Assembly (NCBI GenBank): GCA_938039975.1
Contig: CALHTM010000012.1
Span: forward strand, 1 to 28,010
From: an uncultured Candidatus Saccharibacteria bacterium
GTDB lineage: Bacteria > Patescibacteriota > Saccharimonadia > Saccharimonadales > Saccharimonadaceae
DNA: 28,010 nt
Direction: 5' to 3'
Each line of letters opens with the position of its first letter. Position 1 is the first letter of the stretch. Below are positions 21,564-28,010 of the stretch, piece after piece. Position numbers and translations under genes: made by a program. The notes beneath the pieces are model-generated. The model saw only the letters and a list, made by a program, of their open reading frames with translations. It was not told the DNA's origin and did not search any database.

Positions 21564-21706
21564 TAGAGTTTCTCTCGGGTGAAGCGGGGTTATCGGTGTG
21601 ATAAAGTCGCAGCTCTCGAGATGCAGGCGGATGTTTGCTGCATTGCCGCTTGCGCCATGAGCCTTTAGCAAGCTCGTTTATTATCATCGTAATTAGGAGA
21701 AGTTGA
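21564..21706 (+). promoter_or_regulatory. rpsL leader with small Cys-rich ORF and hairpin
   Basis: About 143 nt. An ATG at 21621 opens a 15-codon frame (MQADVCCIAACAMSL, stop 21666-21668). The same stretch folds as GCGG-ATG / CAT-CCGC type stem pieces around 21624-21650. SD AGGAGA (21695-21700) is 6 nt before rpsL. It could be a site of S7- or S12-mediated feedback or a leader peptide; neither is shown. Confidence 0.35.
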
Positions 21707-22120
21707 ATGCCAACTATCAATCAGCTGGTACGCAAGCCTCGCCAGACGGCTAGCAAAAAGTCGAAGTCGCCGGCGCTAGGCCGTATCCACAATGCCCTCA
21801 AGGTGCGCTATTACAACCAGAACGCACCACTCAAACGCGGCGTTTGCGTCAAAGTTACCACCAAAACGCCAAAGAAGCCAAACTCGGCGCTGCGCAAAGT
21901 TGCCCGCGTTCGCCTGACTAACGGCCACGAGGTTTGGGCTTATATCGGCGGCGAAGGCCACAACCTGCAAGAACACGCCGTGGTGCTAGTTCGCGGCGGC
22001 CGCGTGCCAGACTTGCCAGGTGTGCGCTATCATGTCGTCCGCGGTGCGCTTGACTTGCAAGGCGTGTCCAAACGCAAACAAGGCCGCAGTAAATACGGTA
22101 CCAAGAAGGAGGATAAGTAA
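21707..22120 (+). CDS. rpsL: 30S ribosomal protein S12
   Basis: 137 residues. S12 sits at the decoding centre and contributes to tRNA selection accuracy. Family signatures: N-terminal PTINQLVRKPR, TTKTPKKPNSALRKVARVRLTNG, EHAVVLVRGGRVPDLPGVRYHVVRG. The Lys residues at which streptomycin resistance arises are of wild type in TPKKPNSA and in the GRVPDLPG neighbourhood. SD AGGAGA, spacing 6. It is first gene of a short str-type operon with rpsG, separated from fusA by a terminator. Confidence 0.98.
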   Translation: MPTINQLVRKPRQTASKKSKSPALGRIHNALKVRYYNQNAPLKRGVCVKVTTKTPKKPNSALRKVARVRLTNGHEVWAYIGGEGHNLQEHAVVLVRGGRVPDLPGVRYHVVRGALDLQGVSKRKQGRSKYGTKKEDK

Positions 22121-22122
22121 TC

Positions 22123-22602
22123 ATGCCTCGCAAAGTTACTAAAAAGCTCCAGCGCCAATTGCAGCCAGATCGCAAATACCAGTCGATTTTGGTGCAGCGC
22201 CTCATCAACAAATCAATGCTCAACGGCAAGAAATTAGCGGCCGAGCGGGCTGTCTATGATGCTCTAGCGCAAGCTGCTAAAACCCTCAAGAGCGAGGAAC
22301 CGCTAGAGGTTTTCGAAAAGGCAATTAACAATATCAGCCCAGCTTTCGAGGTTAAGTCTCGCCGCGTTGGCGGTGCTAACTACCAAATTCCGTTTCCAAT
22401 TCAAGGCCATCGCCAGCAGCACTTTGCCTTTACTTGGTTAGTACAAGCTGCCCGCAGTAAAAGCGGTATGCCGTACAGCAAGCGCTTAGCGACAGAAATC
22501 GTCGACGCCTGCAACGAAACTGGTATTGCCTTCAAGAAGAAAGAAGACACTCACAAAATGGCCGAAGCCAACCGCGCTTTTGCTCATTTTGCTCGCAGCT
22601 AA
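22123..22602 (+). CDS. rpsG: 30S ribosomal protein S7
   Basis: 159 residues. S7 nucleates assembly of the 30S head and contacts the E-site tRNA. Signatures: PRKVTKKLQR start, LINKSMLNGKKLAAERAVYDAL, SPAFEVKSRRVGGANYQIPF, and the ending EANRAFAHFA. It begins two bases after the rpsL stop; SD AAGGAGG (22106-22112) lies inside the end of rpsL, 10 nt before ATG. A 12-bp terminator follows, so fusA is not in this operon. Confidence 0.98.
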   Translation: MPRKVTKKLQRQLQPDRKYQSILVQRLINKSMLNGKKLAAERAVYDALAQAAKTLKSEEPLEVFEKAINNISPAFEVKSRRVGGANYQIPFPIQGHRQQHFAFTWLVQAARSKSGMPYSKRLATEIVDACNETGIAFKKKEDTHKMAEANRAFAHFARS

Positions 22603-22623
22603 TCGTTTCTTTTCACGCAAATA

Positions 22624-22659
22624 CAAAACCGCTCCCACACTATACTAGGAGCGGTTTTG
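22624..22659 (+). terminator. Terminator of rpsL-rpsG
   Basis: Perfect 12-bp stem (22624-22635 with 22648-22659), 12-nt loop, T-run within the right arm. Confidence 0.88.
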
Positions 22660-22696
22660 CGAAAGTTAAACTTAGCTATCATTTTTGTAAATTATC

Positions 22697-22705
22697 TGAT
22701 ATAAT
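22697..22705 (+). promoter_or_regulatory. Extended -10 promoter of fusA
   Basis: TGA-TATAAT; start near 22712. The leader of about 70 nt holds a hairpin of T's and A's (TTTTTTGG/CCAAAAAA, about 22721-22738) and SD AGAGG before ATG 22781. Confidence 0.7.
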
Positions 22706-22780
22706 TGTCGTTAAGAGTAGTTTTTTGGTGCCAAAAAATAACCAAGAATCTCGACAAATCAACTTAATAGAGGAAAAACA

Positions 22781-24868
22781 ATGGCAGCAACCGTTCCATT
22801 ACAAAACTTTAGAAATATCGGCATTATTGCCCATATCGACGCTGGTAAAACGACTACCACTGAGGGTATTTTGTACCGCACTGGCTTGACACATAAAATC
22901 GGTACAGTCAAGGGTGATGATGGCGGCGCCACCACCGACTGGATGGCGCAGGAAAAAGAGCGGGGCATCACTATTACCTCGGCGGCGGTGACTTGCTTCT
23001 GGAAAGGCCACAAGATTAATATTATCGATACGCCAGGACACATCGACTTTACGGCAGAGGTGGAGCGTTCGCTGCGCGTGCTCGACGGCGCCGTTACTGT
23101 CTTCGACGGCAAAATGGGCGTCGAGGCGCAAAGCGAAACTGTCTGGCGCCAGGCCAACAAATACAACGTACCGCGCATCTGCTTCATCAACAAGATCAAC
23201 CAAACTGGCGGCGACTTCTACAAATCTGTCGAGTCAATTCACAACCGCCTCAGCAAGCAAGCGTTTCCGATCCACTTGCCGATTGGTTTTGAAAAAGATG
23301 TTTGCGGCGTGGTCGATCTGATCGATATGAAGGCTTATACTTACGATAATTACACTGACCACGAGCTGAAAGTCGGCGAGATTCCGGCTGATATGCTCGA
23401 AAAAGCCAAGCATGCGCGCAGCCTGCTGGTCGAAAACGCGGTCGAGGCCGACGACGGCTTGATGATGAAATTCTTCGACGAGGGCGAGGAAGCAATTACC
23501 ATCGACGAACTCAAGAGCGCGCTGCGCAAACGCGTGCTGGCTGGCGACTTCTATTTGGTAACTGGCGGCGACGGCCGCGGCGTGATTGTCGAAAAACTGC
23601 TTGATTTGATGGCAGATTACTTGCCAAGTCCGCTCGACGTCGACGAAATTTGGGGCAAAAATCCAAAAACTGGCGACGAAGTCGGCCGCAAACCAAGCGA
23701 CAAAGAACCGATGGCTGCGCTGGCCTTCAAGATTGCCGCTGATCCGTTCGTCGGCAAGCTAATCTTCATCCGCGTCTACTCTGGCGTACTAAAAGCTGGC
23801 AGCTACGTCCTTAACACCACCACTGGCGAGAAAGAGCGCATTGGCCGCATCGTCCGAATGCACGCCGACAAACGCGAAGAAATCGATAGTGTTGGCGCCG
23901 GCGATATTGCTGCAGTGGTCGGGCTTAAAAATACTTTCACCGGTAATACTTTAGCTGAATTGAGTCATCCAATCGCTCTGGAATCTATCGAGTTCCCAGA
24001 ACCGCCGGTATCAATTGCTGTCGAACCAAAGACCAAAGCCGACCAAGAGAAGATGGGTATTGCTTTGCAGCGCCTCGCCGAGGAAGACCCAACCTTCCGC
24101 ATTCACACCGATGAAGAGACCGGGCAGACGATTATGTCGGGCATGGGCGAGTTGCATCTCGAGATTCTAATTGACCGCATGAAGCGCGAATTCAATGTTG
24201 AAGCTAATGTCGGCGAACCGCAGGTTGCCTTCCGCGAAACCATCAAAGGTACCGCCGAGGTTCAAGGCAAGCACGCCAAACAGTCCGGCGGCCGCGGCCA
24301 ATACGGCGATGTTTGGGTACGCTTTGAGCCGAACGAGCCAGGCAAAGGCTTTGAATTCATCGACGAAATCAAAGGCGGCGTGGTGCCGCAAGAGTATCGC
24401 CCGGCCGTACAAAAAGGTATTCGCGAAACTCTAGACGGCGGCGTTATTGCCGGCTACCCAGTAGTCGATGTCAAGGCAACACTCTACGATGGCTCGTACC
24501 ACGACGTTGACTCTAGCGAGCTGGCGTTTAGCTTGGCAGCGCATATCGCGACCCGCGCTGGTATCAAACAAGCCAATCCAGTCTTGCTCGAGCCAGTCAT
24601 GAAAGTAGAAGTCACTACTCCCGAGGAGTTCATGGGCGACATCATCGGCGACCTCAACAGCCGCCGCGGCCGTATCGAAAGCATGGATGACCTAATGGGC
24701 GGCGCCAAATTAATCAAAGCAATCGTGCCGCTAGCCAACATGTTCGGCTATACATCAGACATCCGCTCGATGAGCCAAGGCCGTGCTGCATCGACGATGG
24801 AGCTAGCTCATTACGAGGAAGTTCCGCCAAACGTTGCTGCCGAGATTATCGAAAAACGCAACAAGTAG
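22781..24868 (+). CDS. fusA: Elongation factor G with altered G4/G5 motifs
   Basis: 695 residues. EF-G drives tRNA-mRNA translocation and, with RRF, ribosome recycling. G1 AHIDAGKT (17-24), G2 in RGITITSAA, and G3 DTPGH (83-87) are normal, and domains II-V are complete to SMSQGRAASTMELAHYEEVP. Two deviations are read directly from the DNA. G4, normally NKxD, is NKIN (137-140; AAC at 23198-23200). G5, normally GSA-x-K, is replaced by GGDGRG (262-267) with one residue fewer. Switch I carries two extra residues (VKGDDGG). Both changed motifs contact the guanine base. Whether another EF-G gene exists elsewhere cannot be seen. The gene stands alone, between the rpsG terminator and a weak hairpin pair. 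Confidence 0.96.
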   Translation: MAATVPLQNFRNIGIIAHIDAGKTTTTEGILYRTGLTHKIGTVKGDDGGATTDWMAQEKERGITITSAAVTCFWKGHKINIIDTPGHIDFTAEVERSLRVLDGAVTVFDGKMGVEAQSETVWRQANKYNVPRICFINKINQTGGDFYKSVESIHNRLSKQAFPIHLPIGFEKDVCGVVDLIDMKAYTYDNYTDHELKVGEIPADMLEKAKHARSLLVENAVEADDGLMMKFFDEGEEAITIDELKSALRKRVLAGDFYLVTGGDGRGVIVEKLLDLMADYLPSPLDVDEIWGKNPKTGDEVGRKPSDKEPMAALAFKIAADPFVGKLIFIRVYSGVLKAGSYVLNTTTGEKERIGRIVRMHADKREEIDSVGAGDIAAVVGLKNTFTGNTLAELSHPIALESIEFPEPPVSIAVEPKTKADQEKMGIALQRLAEEDPTFRIHTDEETGQTIMSGMGELHLEILIDRMKREFNVEANVGEPQVAFRETIKGTAEVQGKHAKQSGGRGQYGDVWVRFEPNEPGKGFEFIDEIKGGVVPQEYRPAVQKGIRETLDGGVIAGYPVVDVKATLYDGSYHDVDSSELAFSLAAHIATRAGIKQANPVLLEPVMKVEVTTPEEFMGDIIGDLNSRRGRIESMDDLMGGAKLIKAIVPLANMFGYTSDIRSMSQGRAASTMELAHYEEVPPNVAAEIIEKRNK

Positions 24869-24883
24869 TTTGATAATTAGCTC

Positions 24884-24934
24884 TAGCGAGAACTTCGCTA
24901 AATAAGTAAACGCGTCTCTCACCAAGGCGCGTTT
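24884..24934 (+). terminator. Probable terminator region of fusA
   Basis: Two hairpins: TAGCGA/TCGCTA (24884-24889 with 24895-24900) and AAACGCG/CGCGTTT (24908-24914 with 24928-24934), the latter followed by a weak T-rich stretch that is already the next promoter. Confidence 0.5.
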
Positions 24935-24936
24935 GC

Positions 24937-24945
24937 TGTTATAAT
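24937..24945 (+). promoter_or_regulatory. Extended -10 promoter, leaderless start
   Basis: TGT-TATAAT, with ATG 24952 after 6 nt and no SD. Confidence 0.7.
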
Positions 24946-24951
24946 AGATAT

Positions 24952-25572
24952 ATGAGATACCAGCTAGCTGTTCAATTTTACAGGCGTAATCGCTTGCAGG
25001 TACTCTGCGCGCTATACGTAGTGATTTTAGCTTTTGGCGTGATTACCTCAATTGTGCTGTCTGATGATTCGCACTGGACAAGCTGGAGTCTCAGCCGGTT
25101 GGGCGAGACTAGTACCAACCGCCAGTCGGCTTTGGCTTTTAATACTGGTGTTTTTGCCTCAGGATTGATACTTACTGCTATCGGTATTTGTATGACCCGA
25201 AGCTATGCTAAGCTTCAGCAATCGCGCACCGCCAAATTGTCAGCTTGGCTGATGATTACTTTGTCTGTATGTATGATTGGCGTAGCGCTTTGTCCGAATG
25301 ACACTATGCACGCAGCGCATTTTGTTTTTTCGCGCGGGATAATTGTCGCTATGGTGTTAATGATGCTGACTTTACCGTCGAGCCTTAATTATTTGACACA
25401 GCGCGAGCGGCTGTTGTCATTTGGCTTTCCAATTTTTGCAGCAATTCTGGCAGCTCAGGGCTACATCTTGCGAAGCTTTTGGTTTGTGATTATCGAAGCT
25501 ATATTGGGACTACTGGCTGCTATTTGGTTGTTTATCGTTTGCCGGCATATTGATAAGCGTTTACGCCAGTAG
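24952..25572 (+). CDS. Six-helix membrane protein (DUF998-like)
   Basis: 206 residues with six predicted helices: about 16-36, 60-82, 95-115, 121-144, 154-173 and 176-197; both ends basic, so probably cytoplasmic. WSLSRLGETSTNRQSALAFNTGVFASGLIL after helix 1 recalls the DUF998 family (LSxLG ... FNxGLI), none of whose members has a firm biochemical role to my knowledge. The assignment is by pattern only. The gene is a single unit between fusA and tuf, starting 6 nt after an extended -10 box, so probably leaderless. Confidence 0.72.
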   Translation: MRYQLAVQFYRRNRLQVLCALYVVILAFGVITSIVLSDDSHWTSWSLSRLGETSTNRQSALAFNTGVFASGLILTAIGICMTRSYAKLQQSRTAKLSAWLMITLSVCMIGVALCPNDTMHAAHFVFSRGIIVAMVLMMLTLPSSLNYLTQRERLLSFGFPIFAAILAAQGYILRSFWFVIIEAILGLLAAIWLFIVCRHIDKRLRQ

Positions 25573-25576
25573 CCAC

Positions 25577-25605
25577 TTTACACCCGCAGAGCTTTCAACT
25601 ATAAT
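25577..25605 (+). promoter_or_regulatory. tuf promoter
   Basis: TTTACA (25577-25582), 17 bp, TATAAT (25600-25605). Leader of about 92 nt beginning with an AACGCG/CGCGTT hairpin (25613-25618 with 25622-25627). Confidence 0.75.
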
Positions 25606-25703
25606 AAGAAATAACGCGCGACGCGTTTTGTCGAGGTGGCAGCACTTTCGATAATTGCTCGCGTCGTGAATAACATAATACTAACGTTAGGAGAACTACT
25701 TCT

Positions 25704-26888
<1,185 letters not shown>

Positions 26889-26912
26889 TTTACACTCTGT
26901 AAGTTACTGCCG

Positions 26913-26945
26913 AAAGCACCTCCGGACTATCGGGGGTGCTTTTAT
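26913..26945 (+). terminator. Terminator of tuf
   Basis: 12-bp stem (26913-26924 with 26931-26942, one G-T pair), 6-nt loop, T-run at 26940-26943. Confidence 0.92.
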
Positions 26946-27008
26946 TGTCTGCAACTAGCAACCACTGACAAGATTAAACCTTAGCACATCTTATCGCTCG
27001 CGCAGTTC

Positions 27009-27037
27009 TTGCAATTCACGCTAATTATTGCTATAGT
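27009..27037 (+). promoter_or_regulatory. rpsJ promoter
   Basis: TTGCAA (27009-27014), 17 bp, TATAGT (27032-27037) with TGC extension. The leader of about 85 nt can pair CCTCG (27059-27063) with CGAGG (27108-27112) just before the SD. Confidence 0.7.
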
Positions 27038-27128
27038 AGTGTTCGTATTAATTAATCGCCTCGAGAACTCTGCCAGACGCTAACGAAACCGATTCGAGCG
27101 GAGGTTACGAGGTAAAAGGAGTAACAAA

Positions 27129-27446
27129 ATGGCCGAAGATAAAGGTCTCACCATCCGCATCCGCCTCAAGGCGTATGACCACACAGTTATTGATGAATCT
27201 GCTAAACGAATCGTCGACACCGCTGTTCGTACTGGCGCAACAGTCGCCGGACCAGTGCCGCTACCAACTCGCCGCAGCACTTATACGGTAACTAAAAGCC
27301 CGCACGTCTACAAAATGGGCGGCGAAACATTTGAAATGCGCGTACACAAGCGCTTGATTGACATTTCTAACGCTACGCCAAAAACCATCGAGAACTTGCA
27401 AAATCTATCATTGCCAGCTGGCGTTGACGCCGAAATTAAAATGTAA
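27129..27446 (+). CDS. rpsJ: 30S ribosomal protein S10
   Basis: 105 residues. S10 is part of the 30S head and in many bacteria also partners NusB in antitermination. Signatures: IRIRLKAYDHTVIDESAKRIVDT, GPVPLPTRRSTYTV, and FEMRVHKRLIDI. SD AGGAG, spacing about 7. Unusually, the gene has its own promoter and is closed at once by a 12-bp terminator; the usual S10-operon successor rplC does not follow within 560 bases. Confidence 0.97.
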   Translation: MAEDKGLTIRIRLKAYDHTVIDESAKRIVDTAVRTGATVAGPVPLPTRRSTYTVTKSPHVYKMGGETFEMRVHKRLIDISNATPKTIENLQNLSLPAGVDAEIKM

Positions 27447-27468
27447 ATAGCATCTTGCTCTTTGCGCA

Positions 27469-27506
27469 AGAAAAGACTCTACGGACACTGAGAGAGTCTT
27501 TTCTTT
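27469..27506 (+). terminator. Terminator of rpsJ
   Basis: Perfect 12-bp stem (27469-27480 with 27493-27504), 12-nt loop, T-rich right arm and tail. Confidence 0.9.
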
Positions 27507-27562
27507 TTCTATGAGACAGAATAGCAGTTATAGAGCCACGAAACAGGGAAGTACGACGCTTA

Positions 27563-27571
27563 TGATATACT
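27563..27571 (+). promoter_or_regulatory. Extended -10 promoter, leaderless start
   Basis: TGA-TATACT, with ATG 27578 after 6 nt and no SD. Confidence 0.65.
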
Positions 27572-27577
27572 TTAATT

Positions 27578-27898
27578 ATGGCTTCACAGCAGCACAAACA
27601 ACGCACATACGCCCGCAACCGTGTATTTAGCCGGCGCGGCAACGAAAAGTTCGAACCTGACGGCGTCTATTTGCTAAAACTAGTCACGGTAACGATTGCT
27701 GGCACATTATGGCTAAAATTCAAAGTGCCATTAAGTGTCGTCAGCCTAACGCTATCTGCCTTTCCGTTGGGGCTAATTGGCGGAGCACTGGCCGTTTATC
27801 TCTGGGAAAAGCGCCCAGGCAACCGGCACATATGGTACGCGATTTTGCTAGTCGTAGCTATTGTGTCATATTTCTTGCCAGCAGGAATCTTGCTTTGA
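27578..27898 (+). CDS. Small three-helix membrane protein, unknown function
   Basis: 106 residues. A basic N-terminus (KQRTYARNRVFSRRGNEK) precedes three hydrophobic helices at about 30-47, 52-76 and 85-104; the protein ends inside or right after the last helix. The basic N-terminus should stay in the cytoplasm. No family recognised. The start is supported by its distance from the extended -10 box (6 nt). It lies between rpsJ and an 11-bp AT-rich hairpin and so forms a single-gene unit within the ribosomal-protein neighbourhood. Confidence 0.75.
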   Translation: MASQQHKQRTYARNRVFSRRGNEKFEPDGVYLLKLVTVTIAGTLWLKFKVPLSVVSLTLSAFPLGLIGGALAVYLWEKRPGNRHIWYAILLVVAIVSYFLPAGILL

Positions 27899-27904
27899 CG
27901 GCCA

Positions 27905-27940
27905 CTAAAAATTTGTCCTTAAATAACTCCAAATTTTTAG
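27905..27940 (+). terminator. AT-rich hairpin terminator
   Basis: Perfect 11-bp inverted repeat CTAAAAATTTG (27905-27915) with CAAATTTTTAG (27930-27940), 14-nt loop. Confidence 0.6.
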
Positions 27941-27966
27941 CGCTTCGTCTGTACATGAATACGGCA

Positions 27967-27975
27967 TGGTATAAT
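27967..27975 (+). promoter_or_regulatory. Extended -10 promoter of last gene
   Basis: TGG-TATAAT, 17 nt before ATG 27993, with SD AGGAGG between. Confidence 0.65.
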
Positions 27976-27992
27976 GGAATTCAGGAGGGCGC

Positions 27993-28010
27993 ATGGCACT
28001 AACTAATGAC
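27993..28010 (+). CDS. Start of a further gene (truncated by window end)
   Basis: Only six codons (MALTND) are seen. SD AGGAGG (27983-27988) and an extended -10 box support a real start. The product cannot be identified; the N-terminus does not look like ribosomal protein L3. Confidence 0.5.

Noticed and set aside
27709..28002. 97-codon ORF at the end of the window
   Set aside because: Overlaps the better-supported membrane-protein gene in another frame and crosses a hairpin terminator and a promoter.

Overview
The window looks like a chromosomal segment of a Patescibacteria/CPR bacterium, most likely Saccharibacteria (TM7). This rests on the look of the housekeeping proteins (RecG, trigger factor, ClpP, RpoB/RpoC, S12, S7, EF-G, EF-Tu, S10), moderate GC, small dispersed operons and many short lineage-type membrane proteins. 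It is inference, since no rRNA is present. TGA is used as a stop (genes ending at 3036, 3596 and 27898), so this is not the UGA-recoding Gracilibacteria/SR1 code.

Layout. 1-1878: 3' part of recG, carrying an in-frame palindromic insertion. 1881-3596: a small membrane protein (-), a metal-dependent hydrolase-like protein and rsmD, translationally coupled. 3677-6465: two tRNA-Leu genes (-) flanking an FAD-linked oxidase (+) and a heptad-repeat coiled-coil protein (-); decayed tRNA-Leu-derived repeats follow. 6892-9561: a degenerate HisRS-like protein and trigger factor. 9636-10271: a very GC-rich membrane-protein gene (-) with an interleaved inverted-repeat 3' end, divergent from CIRCE-controlled clpP. 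11061-19004: a small membrane protein, then rpoB-rpoC. 19124-21466: an anchored surface protein (-), a 45-residue membrane protein, a CPBP-type intramembrane protease with a structured leader, and a complete hammerhead ribozyme just after it. 21707-28010: rpsL-rpsG, fusA, a membrane protein, tuf, rpsJ, another small membrane protein and the start of one more gene.

Expression logic. Most promoters have an extended -10 (TGn + TATAAT-like) and weak -35 boxes. For nine genes the start codon lies only 6-8 nt after the -10 box, predicting leaderless mRNAs. The core transcription/translation genes and three foreign-looking membrane-protein genes instead have longer leaders and Shine-Dalgarno (SD) sites. 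Strong hairpin terminators separate most units.

Most notable: (1) a type III hammerhead ribozyme with every core nucleotide at 21412-21466; (2) EF-G with altered guanine-recognition motifs (NKIN for NKxD, no SA-K G5); (3) beta' RNA polymerase lacking all eight zinc-binding cysteines; (4) a 122-bp palindromic element inside recG; (5) the leaderless promoter architecture; (6) a catalytically degenerate HisRS paralogue beside tig.
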